A DNA stretch of 64,000 nucleotides from an uncultured Muribaculaceae bacterium (GTDB taxonomy: Bacteria > Bacteroidota > Bacteroidia > Bacteroidales > Muribaculaceae), in contig CANNVE010000013.1 in assembly GCA_947525975.1 (NCBI GenBank), positions 21,042-85,041 on the forward strand, written 5' to 3'. Below the pieces are notes generated by a model. It was not told the DNA's origin and ran no database searches. It saw only the letters and a list, made by a program, of their open reading frames with translations. The position numbers and the translations under genes are program-made. Positions 37,431-46,383 of this stretch are shown piece after piece (the stretch's first letter is position 1; every line of letters starts with the position of its first letter).

Positions 37431-38611
37431 TTGTCAAGGGCGATTAGGTCCTCGGGAGCGTTGGTGATGCACGTCATGCCCGATTCGGTCACGATATATG
37501 TGTTCTCTATGCCTACGGCTCCGGTGCCGGGAATCACGAATTTTGGCTCTAAGGCTATGGCGTTGCCTTCGGCCAGTATGTCGCGCGAGCGTGGGGCTAT
37601 CACCGGAAGCTCGTTGATCTCGATGCCCACTCCGTGGCCCACGAATCCGGCGTGCTGGCGGTGGCCCATGAAGTAGTCTGCGAGGCCGGCTTCGGCGGCC
37701 ATCTGCTCTGCTTTCTCATATAGAGCCTTTGCCTCAACGCCGGGCGCGCCCATCTGCTGCAGGGCGTGGCAGATGTCGATCGACACCTGATGGGCATAGC
37801 GCGCTCTCTCGTCGATAGAGCCTAAGGAGAATGTGCGTGTCATGTCGGTCATGTATCCTGTGTAGTTGCCGTTGACGTCGACCATCACGCTCATGCCGGG
37901 GCGTATGGGTGTGCCGTTGGCTCCCACCGGCAGGGATGGGTCCATGCCGGCTCCGCCCATGGCGAAATCGTAGGGCGAGGGCGCGTCGGCGTTGTCGCCG
38001 GCAAGCACATTGCCCATGAATAGCTCCATGTCTTCGCCTTGCACCCTGAATTGCCCCAGACAGCCTTCGAGGCGCGATGTGCGCTCGATCTCTATCTGCA
38101 GCTCATAGTCTGACATGCCCGGCTCATACATGCGCGGCACTTGCCTGTAGACGCGCTCCTGCTTCAGCCCCGACATGCGCATCTTCTCGATTTCGAAAGG
38201 TGTCTTGCAAGAGCGGGCCATAGCCATCGCTGCCGACAGGTCGGCAGGGGCGCGGCCAATGGCTTTGGCAAGGCGCTCGGCCATGTTGTAGCTGAGGCGG
38301 CCAAGTTCAAGCCCCACGGTTTGAGGCAGTTCGACGCCTCTCACCTGCAGCTCGCCGGGTATGCCCTCGGGCTTGCGGATTGAGATGGCGGTGTCAGCAA
38401 GCAGGTGCACGGGGCGCTTCACGAAATATATAGGCGCATCGGCCCCTGCCAGGATCAGGGCGAAGCCGCTGTAGACTCTGCCTGTGAGGTAGTAGAGCGA
38501 CGCGTTTGACGATATAAGGGCGGCTTCGATGCCTTGCTGCAGCATGGCCGCCTTTATCTTTTCTATCCTTATTTGCTGCTCCTTGGCGGAGATCAACACG
38601 AGATTTTCCAT
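37427..38611 (-). CDS. M24-family Xaa-Pro aminopeptidase
   Basis: Starts MENLVLISAKEQQIRIEKIK; MVDVNGNYTGYMTDMTRTF; GHRQHAGFVGHGVGIEINELP. Confidence 0.92.
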   Translation of the reverse strand: MENLVLISAKEQQIRIEKIKAAMLQQGIEAALISSNASLYYLTGRVYSGFALILAGADAPIYFVKRPVHLLADTAISIRKPEGIPGELQVRGVELPQTVGLELGRLSYNMAERLAKAIGRAPADLSAAMAMARSCKTPFEIEKMRMSGLKQERVYRQVPRMYEPGMSDYELQIEIERTSRLEGCLGQFRVQGEDMELFMGNVLAGDNADAPSPYDFAMGGAGMDPSLPVGANGTPIRPGMSVMVDVNGNYTGYMTDMTRTFSLGSIDERARYAHQVSIDICHALQQMGAPGVEAKALYEKAEQMAAEAGLADYFMGHRQHAGFVGHGVGIEINELPVIAPRSRDILAEGNAIALEPKFVIPGTGAVGIENTYIVTESGMTCITNAPEDLIALDK

Positions 38612-38616
38612 AAATA

Positions 38617-39129
38617 TCAGTGTTTCAGATTTGTGCGCATCACCACTATGCCTACCTGCTCTATTCCGGGCAACGTGTCTGCCCTCATGATGTGGCGCAG
38701 GCGCAGTGTGGTGCTGTCTTGAAGATGCACGCCGCGCAGCAGCGTGTCGGCGTATTGCAAGCCCACCCCTATGCCGTGGCCGCGCCATCGGCCGAAGTCA
38801 TCGGCGAGCACGAGGTTGAAGGTGTCGGCGCGGAGGCTGTCGGCGGGTGTCGGGTATGAGAGCTCGAGCCATAGATTGGAGTACTCGTAATTGGCTGTGT
38901 GGCGCACCACTACGGCCACGTCAGACGTTGCCGTCGAGTCTATGTCGTAGGCGAGGGTGTCGGCGTATCTCCATCCGTCTTCGCCGAGATTCCAGTATCT
39001 GCTTGTCTCGTCGGCTGAGCCGCAGGCAGCGGTCAGCATCAGAGCGCCGGCGGCGCAGACGGCTATTGCCCTTGATCGGGCTTTGGGGCCTGGCGCTCTG
39101 CGTCGGGCTGCGGGTTGCCTTTGTTCCAT
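38617..39129 (-). CDS. gldH: Gliding motility lipoprotein GldH
   Basis: Lipobox MLTAACGS; NYEYSNLWLELSYPTP; RHIMRADTLPGIEQVGI. Confidence 0.85.
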   Translation of the reverse strand: MEQRQPAARRRAPGPKARSRAIAVCAAGALMLTAACGSADETSRYWNLGEDGWRYADTLAYDIDSTATSDVAVVVRHTANYEYSNLWLELSYPTPADSLRADTFNLVLADDFGRWRGHGIGVGLQYADTLLRGVHLQDSTTLRLRHIMRADTLPGIEQVGIVVMRTNLKH

Positions 39130-40616
39130 TGACGCTGTTTTTTTGGTCTGCGGTTTTGCTGACGGCTCTGGTCTGCGCCTTCGGCGGGCTGTTGGGCGCC
39201 TTCGGGCCTGTCGGCGCGCGGTTGGCGTGGCTGTCTGTCGCCCCTGGCATCGCGTCTGCCCTGTCGGCCATCTTGTTTGCCGTCGGCGTTCCTCCTTGGC
39301 TTTTCAGCGGCGTTTCCTGCTCCTTCGCCCTCTGCTTTGGGCTGGGCGTCGGGGCGGCGCGGCTTCTGCTTTTTCTTCTTTTTCTTGTCGAAGCGGGTGA
39401 GGTCGGCGTCGAGGATGTCGTGCGAAGTGCGCTTTTCGGCCTGGCTCTGGTCGGCCTGCGGGTTGAGCGATTCGGGCTTGATTCCCTGCTGGTTGAGAGA
39501 TATTATCTCGAAAGCCCTCTCGGCCGAAATGGTGACGAGGTTGGCGGCAATCGACTTGTCGGTGGAGTATGTGATCTCGCGCTTGAAGATGTCGGTTTTG
39601 AAGTGGAAATACGTATTGTCGAGGGTCTCGAGCCGGGTGTCCTTCGTGGGCAGCTTTTTCAGGCTTTCTACGTATGTGTCGACCTCGAAGTTGAGGCAGC
39701 ATTTGAGCTTGGCGCACTGGCCCGCGAGTTTCTGCGGATTGAGCGAGATGTCCTGGAATCGGGCAGCCGATGTGGCCACGGTGACGAAGTTTGACATCCA
39801 CGAAGAGCAGCACAGCGGTCTTCCGCAGGGGCCGATGCCGCCAATGCGGCCGGCTTCCTGGCGGGCGCCGATCTGCTTCATCTCGATGCGCACCTTGAAG
39901 GTCTCGGCCAGCACCTTGATGAGCTGGCGGAAGTCGACTCTCTCGTCGGCGATGTAGTAGAATATGGCTCTGTTGCCGTCGCCCTGGTATTCGACATCGC
40001 CGATCTTCATGTTGAGGTGCAGGCTCTCGGCGATCTTTCGGGCGCGGATCATGGTGTCGGTCTCCTTTGCGCAAGCCTCCTCGTATTTTTCGAGGTCAGC
40101 GGGCTTGGCCAGGCGGAACACCCGCTTGAATTCAGTGCCCGGCCTGATATTGGCCTTGCGCATCTGCATTTCCACGAGTTCGCCCACGAGGCTCACCTTT
40201 CCGATGTCATGGCCGGGCATGGCCTCCACTGCCACCATGTCGCCGATTTTCAGCGGCAGGTGGGTTGGATTTTTGTAGTATCCCTTGCGGGTGTTCTTGA
40301 ACTGCACCTCCACCATCTCGCTGTCGGCGTATCCGCCGGGGATGTCGCCGAGCCAGTTGTAGCAGTGCATCTTGCCGCGGGGGCATTTCACTTTGTCGCC
40401 CTTGCGGTGCGATATGGCCGAGATGGTCTCGCCTCCGGGGCGCTCGTCCTCTGCGGGGATGTCCTCGATGGGCACCTCCTGCTCCGAAAGGTCGCGGACG
40501 GGCTTGGCGTGAGGCGCTTCGGCAGCAGGCTCTCCTGCGGGAGCTGCTGCAGGGGGCGCGGCGTTCTCTTCCCGGGCGGGAATCTGCCCGCCCTCCAATG
40601 GCTGAATTGACTCCAT
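39063..40616 (-). CDS. ricT: PSP1/RicT-domain protein with long basic disordered tail
   Basis: GRPLCCSSWMSNFVTV; QNPQKLAGQCAKLKCCLNFEVDTY; tail KKKKKQKPRRPDAQPK... Confidence 0.9.
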   Translation of the reverse strand: MESIQPLEGGQIPAREENAAPPAAAPAGEPAAEAPHAKPVRDLSEQEVPIEDIPAEDERPGGETISAISHRKGDKVKCPRGKMHCYNWLGDIPGGYADSEMVEVQFKNTRKGYYKNPTHLPLKIGDMVAVEAMPGHDIGKVSLVGELVEMQMRKANIRPGTEFKRVFRLAKPADLEKYEEACAKETDTMIRARKIAESLHLNMKIGDVEYQGDGNRAIFYYIADERVDFRQLIKVLAETFKVRIEMKQIGARQEAGRIGGIGPCGRPLCCSSWMSNFVTVATSAARFQDISLNPQKLAGQCAKLKCCLNFEVDTYVESLKKLPTKDTRLETLDNTYFHFKTDIFKREITYSTDKSIAANLVTISAERAFEIISLNQQGIKPESLNPQADQSQAEKRTSHDILDADLTRFDKKKKKKQKPRRPDAQPKAEGEGAGNAAEKPRRNADGKQDGRQGRRDARGDRQPRQPRADRPEGAQQPAEGADQSRQQNRRPKKQRQWNKGNPQPDAERQAPKPDQGQ

Positions 40617-40625
40617 CGCTGATGC

Positions 40626-42173
40626 TTACTTGGCGAAGCTGACGGCTCGGGTTTCGCGGATGACGGTGATTTTCACCTGTCCGGGATATGTCATTTCGTC
40701 CTGGATGCGGCGTGCTATCTCGGTAGAGAGCTTTTCGGTGTCGTTGTCGTCGATCTTGTCAGCGCCTACGATCACGCGCAGCTCGCGGCCTGCCTGTATG
40801 GCGTATGTCTTGATCACGCCGGGGTAGGAGAGTGCCAGCTGCTCCAGGTCGTTGAGGCGCTTGATGTAGGCCTCCACGATTTCGCGGCGAGCGCCGGGGC
40901 GGGCGCCGGAGATGGCGTCGCACACCTGCACGATGGGAGCGAGCAGTGTGGTCTGCTCCACCTCGTCGTGGTGCGATCCGATGGCGTTGCATATATCGGG
41001 CTTCTCCTTGTATTTCTCGGCGAGCTTCATGCCCAGGATAGCGTGCGGCAATTCGGGCTCTTCGTCGGGCACCTTGCCGATGTCATGCAGCAGGCCTGCG
41101 CGGCGAGCCTTCTTGGGGTTGAGGCCGAGCTCCGACGCCATGATGGCGCAGAGGTTGGCTGTCTCGCGGCTGTGCTGCAGCAGGTTCTGGCCGTAGCTTG
41201 AGCGATATTTCATCTTGCCCACCAGGCGTATCAGGTCGGGGTGCAGGCCGTGGATGCCGAGATCGATGGCCGTGCGCTTGCCGGTCTCGATGATTTCCTC
41301 CTCAACTTGCTTGCGCACCTTGGCCACAACCTCCTCGATGCGGGCGGGGTGTATGCGGCCGTCGGCCACGAGTTGGTGCAGGGCCAGGCGGGCTATCTCG
41401 CGACGCACGGGGTCGAAGCCGGAGAGCACGATGGCCTCGGGGGTGTCATCGACGATGATCTCGATGCCTGTGGCGGCCTCGAGGGCGCGTATGTTGCGGC
41501 CTTCGCGGCCTATGATGCGACCCTTGATTTCGTCGCTGTCGATGTGGAAGACAGTGACGCTGTTCTCGATGGCGGTCTCGGTGGCCACGCGCTGTATGCT
41601 CTGCACCACGATGCGCTTAGCCTCCTTGTTGGCAGTCATCTTGGCCTCGTCCATTATGTCGTTGATGTATGACTGGGCTGCGGTCTTGGCCTCGTCCTTT
41701 AGCGAGCTGATGAGCTTCTCCTTGGCCTCCTCGCTTGAGAGACCTGAAATCTTCTCAAGCTCCTTGCGGGCCTGCGATTCGATCTTGTCGAGTTCGTTGC
41801 GGCGGGCTTCAAGCTTCTGCTGCTCAGCGTCTACTTTGTTTTTCAGGCTGTCGATCTCGTTGCGTGCGCGTGCGTTTTCGCTCTGCATCTGGTTGAGCTG
41901 CAGCTCGCGCTGCTTCTGCTTGGCCTCCAGGCTCTGTATCTTCGACATGCGCTGGTTGGCGTTCTTTTCGGCCTCGGAGGTTATTTTCAGGGCTTGCTCC
42001 CTGCCTTCGAGTATTTTTGACTTTTTCAGGTCTTCGGCCTCGCGCTCGGCGTCATTCACTATGAGGCGCGCGCGGCTCGTGGCGTTTTTGCGCTGCATCA
42101 TCAAAGTGCACCACACGGCAATTCCGGCTGCCACTATGGCGATGGCTACGTAGATGATTATCGATAGTATCAT
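40626..42173 (-). CDS. rny: Ribonuclease Y
   Basis: N-terminal TM, coiled coil, KH ([19 protein letters not shown]), HD ([21 protein letters not shown]). Confidence 0.96.
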   Translation of the reverse strand: MILSIIIYVAIAIVAAGIAVWCTLMMQRKNATSRARLIVNDAEREAEDLKKSKILEGREQALKITSEAEKNANQRMSKIQSLEAKQKQRELQLNQMQSENARARNEIDSLKNKVDAEQQKLEARRNELDKIESQARKELEKISGLSSEEAKEKLISSLKDEAKTAAQSYINDIMDEAKMTANKEAKRIVVQSIQRVATETAIENSVTVFHIDSDEIKGRIIGREGRNIRALEAATGIEIIVDDTPEAIVLSGFDPVRREIARLALHQLVADGRIHPARIEEVVAKVRKQVEEEIIETGKRTAIDLGIHGLHPDLIRLVGKMKYRSSYGQNLLQHSRETANLCAIMASELGLNPKKARRAGLLHDIGKVPDEEPELPHAILGMKLAEKYKEKPDICNAIGSHHDEVEQTTLLAPIVQVCDAISGARPGARREIVEAYIKRLNDLEQLALSYPGVIKTYAIQAGRELRVIVGADKIDDNDTEKLSTEIARRIQDEMTYPGQVKITVIRETRAVSFAK

Positions 42174-42242
42174 ATCTCGGATTTTTGTTAGATGTTTGTG
42201 ATTTTAATCTGTTGTTATTGAAAAATTTGATACGATGTCATA

Positions 42243-42384
42243 AAAACAAAAAGCGCACTCTGCCGACGTTGGCGAGGCCAACGCGAGGTGAGTGCGGGGT
42301 GATAAAGAGAAATTGCTTAATCCGGGGCGTCTCCGAGGCAGGCTCTGCCGCCAGCGGGGCTTATACGATCTTGGAGGGCCTTTG
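42243..42384 (-). ncRNA. Candidate structured RNA between zapA and rny (possible 6S/ssrS)
   Basis: Long GC-rich self-complementary stretch ending in hairpin cgcactc..gttggc-ctc-gccaac..gagtgcg plus T-rich tract (plus-strand aaaaacaaaaag). Confidence 0.4.
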
Positions 42385-42675
42385 TCACTTGATGTCGAGC
42401 AGGAGGCGGTCGAGGGCCTTTTCGGCGTTGGTGAGGCCTTCTTCGTCGGCTTTCATCTTCTCGGCCAGGTCGTAGTATACCTGGGCGTATCTGAATGCTA
42501 CCATCGCGAGCACTTCTCGGGGTGACAGGTCTTTAAAAGTTTCGCGCCATTGCGCATAGAGGAGGTTCACGTCCTTCTCCACTTTCCTCACGCTTGCCTC
42601 CTTGTCCCTCTGGACATGCAGGTCGAGCGGAGCGGCGTCGGCTATGTGGATTGTGATATGTTGTTTGTCAGTCAT
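42385..42675 (-). CDS. zapA: Cell division protein ZapA
   Basis: MTDKQHITIHIADAAPLDLHVQRDKEASVRKVEKDVNLLYAQWRE...; upstream of rny. Confidence 0.8.
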   Translation of the reverse strand: MTDKQHITIHIADAAPLDLHVQRDKEASVRKVEKDVNLLYAQWRETFKDLSPREVLAMVAFRYAQVYYDLAEKMKADEEGLTNAEKALDRLLLDIK

Positions 42676-42688
42676 AATCAGCGATGCA

Positions 42689-42982
42689 TCAGTCAGAGAG
42701 ATCAGCGATGCAGCGGTCAATTTCCCGCACAATTCCGGAGATTATGGCTCGAGTCTCTTCGATCTGGTCTCGGTCAGGCGAAATCACGGCGGCTGTGCGC
42801 AGATACTCTGCCTCTTGCCTTATGAGCCTCAGCTCCCGGTCGCGCGCTTCAAGCTCAGCCTGCAGCGACGCTATTTTCGCGTCGGCCTCTTCCTTCAATT
42901 TCTGCAGGGCTTCATATCTTTGGGCCAAAAGATTGGCTTTGGCTATGATCCTTGCGTAAATATCCTGATCCTCAAAGGCCAT
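42689..42982 (-). CDS. Small coiled-coil protein (ZapB-like position)
   Basis: 97 aa with heptad-like coiled coil; operon with zapA. Confidence 0.65.
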   Translation of the reverse strand: MAFEDQDIYARIIAKANLLAQRYEALQKLKEEADAKIASLQAELEARDRELRLIRQEAEYLRTAAVISPDRDQIEETRAIISGIVREIDRCIADLSD

Positions 42983-43061
42983 AAATCCGTTGTTTTTGCA
43001 AATTTACAAAAAATAATCGTAAAAACAAATATGCCCTCTCCTTTTTTCGGATTTTATGCTA

Positions 43062-43259
43062 AAAGTGAACCTCGCCCCATAGCATATGGCTCCCTCAATA
43101 CAGGAGCACAGCAGCAGGAGTTCATGTGCAAGTGGAGGAGGTTGTCGCAGAACCACTCTCCAATCCCAGTGAAAACCTAAAGACAGGAGCACAGGAGCAA
43201 CAGGAGTTCATGTGTTTGGGTGGAGGTGCGTCTTTTTGAGGCGAACGGGCCAACTTGCA
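43062..43259. repeat. Long direct repeat, left copy (with tandem sub-repeats)
   Basis: aaaagtgaacctcgccccatagcatatggctccctcaatacaggagcacag ... cctaaagacaggagcacaggagcaacaggagttcatgtgtttgggtggaggtgcgtct. Confidence 0.85.
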
Positions 43260-43342
43260 CACATAGATTTATAGGCAATTATTCATAAAATTGCATAAAA
43301 ACTTCTGTTCCTACTGTGCTCCTGTCTCGATGCTTCACGATC

Positions 43343-43670
43343 CCTGGCTGTTTGAGTCAAATACATTGTTGCTCTTGTAGGTGGTGATGGGGTATGGGAC
43401 CTCTGATTGTGGGATATGTCTTGCGGTGCCCTTTCCGAATAGCCCGAGGCCAAACGTTGGGTCTGCGCAGATCTGGAGGTCGAGGTCCTGCGTGAGTCAG
43501 AGCCTGTATCCTATCCTGATTGGGAGTGTCAGATAATACGGCTTATATTCTGAATCGTGTATCGTGAGTCCGGCGTTGTGCAGATTGACATATCCCCCTA
43601 TGTATTTGTCACCACATGGTTGTGACCCGATTTTTAAGGCGGCTTAGGCCATCCATCTGCTGTTGATGTC
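43343..43670 (-). pseudogene. Remnant of outer-membrane/porin-like protein with in-frame stop
   Basis: Reverse frame reads ALKIGSQPCGDKYIGGYVNLHNAGLTIHDSEYKPYYLTLPIRIGYRL*LTQDLDLQICADPTFGLGLFGKGTARHIPQSEVPYPITTYKSNNVFDSNSQGS*; TGA at 43499-43497. Confidence 0.5.
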
Positions 43671-43855
43671 GCAAGCGGCTGACCGAGCCAGTCAAGATGC
43701 GGCAGCAGTTCGGCGAGGGTTAGAGGTGTTATTTCAAAAAAAGGTCTTGCCTTTTTTTGAGAAGATAAGAGCCGTTATCCTAACGACCCACAACTTTTGC
43801 GTAGTAGGTGATGATGTAGAAGTATGGTAGCGCCCTCTGTGCGGAAAAGACAATG

Positions 43856-44944
43856 TTATCGATCTTCATTTACGGAATGAGGGAAGCTTTTTCCTTTATT
43901 CTCCCATTTCTCTCTTAATTGCTTCATTTTTCGCTGCCATGAATTTATCTCACTTTTGCTTGCATTCCTATTGCCGGCAAATGCTTGAGACAACATACTG
44001 TCATATTTTGAATAAGTTGATTTGTCCGAATTATAGGAGCGTTGCTCCGACATATTATATTTGTTGTCATTTTGATTATTAATACCATTCGCCTTATTAT
44101 GACCGGCATCAGTAAGGTTGTTATTCACAGAATTTACGCCTATAGCATTGATGTCCTCACCCTGAGATAAACCTTGAAGTTCATTTGAAAGACTCGCCAA
44201 TGTACTAGCCCAATCTTCCATAGAACCTAATGCTTTTTTCCATGCTGCATTCCATTCTGATTTTGATTGATTTACATATGAAGCGTATTCCTTGGAGGAA
44301 GATATAAAAGTGCTTGTATCTCCATCGACTTTCTCTGTAAACCAATTTCCATCAGTTTCTATGTAAGTACAAATTCCATCACGCTGTCCTTGTAAAAACT
44401 GTGATACTAAAAAATCACCGTTAACAAAGAATATAGCACCAAAGCCATATGGCAAATCTGAAGAAAATTCACCGATGTAATAAAAATCTTCTGTTTTTAC
44501 GTCTGAAAAGTACTTAATTGCAGAGACGACACTATCTCCGTAGTTCTCTATGGGAACATCATTTTCAAATTTACCTTCATATATAGGCTCCCCTTCGTAA
44601 TTATAGCAAATCCCTTTTCCGTGTTTTATTCCATTCTTGAATTTTCCAACATAAAATGTTGCGCCTGGGCAATTAGAAATTGTTTCACCTTTAGGGGCCA
44701 ATAACATTCCAGAACCATTATAAACCTTATCTTTAAAATTTCCAATATATAAACTGCCATCTTTGCCTTGATAGAGTCCGGCGCCTGAAATTTTCCCTTT
44801 AACTTTTTGTGCAACAAAAAAACCGTTTTTGGACTTTTCAGTAATATGAGTAGTAGTCGAAGAAATAGGAAGAGGATAATCAAAAATCTGTGCCTGCATA
44901 AGAAGGCACAGATTTATGAAAGCGTATAGTATTACGTATCTCAT
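43856..44944 (-). CDS. MORN-repeat protein (secreted)
   Basis: YQGKDGSLYIGNFKDKVYNGSGML, FYVGKFKNGIKHGKGICYNYEGEPIYEGKFEND; signal peptide. Confidence 0.8.
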   Translation of the reverse strand: MRYVILYAFINLCLLMQAQIFDYPLPISSTTTHITEKSKNGFFVAQKVKGKISGAGLYQGKDGSLYIGNFKDKVYNGSGMLLAPKGETISNCPGATFYVGKFKNGIKHGKGICYNYEGEPIYEGKFENDVPIENYGDSVVSAIKYFSDVKTEDFYYIGEFSSDLPYGFGAIFFVNGDFLVSQFLQGQRDGICTYIETDGNWFTEKVDGDTSTFISSSKEYASYVNQSKSEWNAAWKKALGSMEDWASTLASLSNELQGLSQGEDINAIGVNSVNNNLTDAGHNKANGINNQNDNKYNMSEQRSYNSDKSTYSKYDSMLSQAFAGNRNASKSEINSWQRKMKQLREKWENKGKSFPHSVNEDR

Positions 44945-45405
44945 AGTGCAAAATTCACATCACCGAGATTTTCCCATTTCTGAAGCCACTTAGAAGATTT
45001 TTTTTCTGAGACTTCTTTGATTTGCATATCATGTATGCCCTTGCTTGTTAGTTCAAGGAAGTAAGTGTCCCCGTCAGTGATATCAAGCGAAATCTCGCCT
45101 TTATATGTATTTACATTACCATTCTTAGGTACAGTGTATAGCATAGTGCCTGTTAATAGGATTTGCCCCTCGCCCTCTATTACAATTTTGTGATAGCAAC
45201 CATTGCGTTTGATCATGGATCCGCCTCCATATACGTCCATTGTTTTGTTTACCGAGCCATTTAGCTCACATACATCTGCCCCATTGATGGCAATTGTAGT
45301 ATCAGTGTTATACATGCTCTTTAAGAAAACATACACTGTACTTTCAGCTTTTACGCTGATAATGATAGCCATAAAGGCAATCACCAAGGAAATAAACCTC
45401 TTCAT
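44941..45405 (-). CDS. Small secreted hypothetical protein, operon partner of MORN protein
   Basis: 154 aa; MKRFISLVIAFMAIIISVKAES signal peptide; ATGA overlap with MORN gene. Confidence 0.75.
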   Translation of the reverse strand: MKRFISLVIAFMAIIISVKAESTVYVFLKSMYNTDTTIAINGADVCELNGSVNKTMDVYGGGSMIKRNGCYHKIVIEGEGQILLTGTMLYTVPKNGNVNTYKGEISLDITDGDTYFLELTSKGIHDMQIKEVSEKKSSKWLQKWENLGDVNFAL

Positions 45406-45736
45406 ACAAATTCATTATGAGTCAGTCCGGCTCATGGTTGAATTATAAAAGCGTGGACTGAATTGCCACACTTTAGAAGATGGTCGTAGGAAACCAAAAG
45501 ATGAAGATGTAGGAATAGCAGCCCACGCTATGCGTGAGAACCGCTTGCTCCCTTGCATCTTTAGAAAATTTCCTACGTTTTCTTCTACAAGTAAAAGCAA
45601 TACGCTTCTTGTTAATCGTATGTATTTGTCACTCCGAGGAATGACGTTGCAAATTTAGAAAAAAGAATTAAATATTCAAAAAAATAGTGGGAATAATTTC
45701 GATAAGAAGACGATAAAAAGAGATTTGGAATTGAAA

Positions 45737-45870
45737 AGTGAGCCACGCCCCAAAGCCTATGGCACCCTAAAGACAGGAGCACAGGAGCAACAGGAGTTCA
45801 TGTGTTTGGGTGGAGGTGCGTCTCTCTGAAGCGCACGGGCCAATCTCAAACAACCTTGATCGGCGCTAAT
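45737..45870. repeat. Long direct repeat, right copy
   Basis: aaaagtgagccacgccccaaagcctatggcaccctaaagacaggagcacaggagcaacaggagttcatgtgtttgggtggaggtgcgtct. Confidence 0.85.
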
Positions 45871-45906
45871 CCCTTGTCAAACCTCTTTGAAGTTTATGTA
45901 AAAAGA

Positions 45907-45935
45907 GACGGGCCATCGCTTGGCGATGGCCCGTC
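45907..45935 (-). terminator. Intrinsic terminator
   Basis: gacgggccatcgc-ttg-gcgatggcccgtc perfect 13-bp stem flanked by T/A runs. Confidence 0.85.
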
Positions 45936-45963
45936 CTTTTATCGTTGCGTTGTGGAGTGTCGA

Positions 45964-46170
45964 TTATTCAACAACCTCAGCGGCAGCAGCAACTACAGTG
46001 TCAGCAGCGGCAGCAGCGCTGTCGGCAACTTCTTCTGCAGCAACTTCAACTACTTCTTCTACTGCGGGAGCCTCTTCAACAGCAGCCTCGGCGTTCTCAG
46101 CCTTGTTGCCACCGCAAGCTACCATAGAAGCTGCGAATGCAACCATTGCAAGGTAAACTAACTTTTTCAT
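45964..46170 (-). CDS. Small Ala/Val/Glu-rich lipoprotein
   Basis: MKKLVYLAMVAFAASMVACGGNKAENAEAAVEEAPAVEEVVEVAAEEVADSAAAAADTVVAAAAEVVE; promoter box (plus caaagtta 46225-46232). Confidence 0.8.
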   Translation of the reverse strand: MKKLVYLAMVAFAASMVACGGNKAENAEAAVEEAPAVEEVVEVAAEEVADSAAAAADTVVAAAAEVVE

Positions 46171-46383
46171 TTCAAAAAAGATTAAATTGTAAAACAAATA
46201 TTTATTTTAGCTTCAAAAACGATGCAAAGTTACAGCTTTATCTGAAATCCACAAAAGAAATTTGCACTTTTTTCACACTCAAAGATTAAACCTTTTGGAT
46301 AGCGCTGTAAATCAATGCGTTGTGGAGTGTTAAATATTGCAATGATTTTGAGTCATCGAGTCGATTTGGGGCTTTGAGTCGGC

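Noticed and set aside
42185-43180. Plus ORFs (42185..42475, 42602..43180)
   Set aside because: Opposite zapA and the coiled-coil gene or in the repeat block; not supported.
43062-43330. Repeated caggagcacag units as a CRISPR array
   Set aside because: Only a few copies, irregular spacing, inverted copies, no regular spacers and no cas genes.
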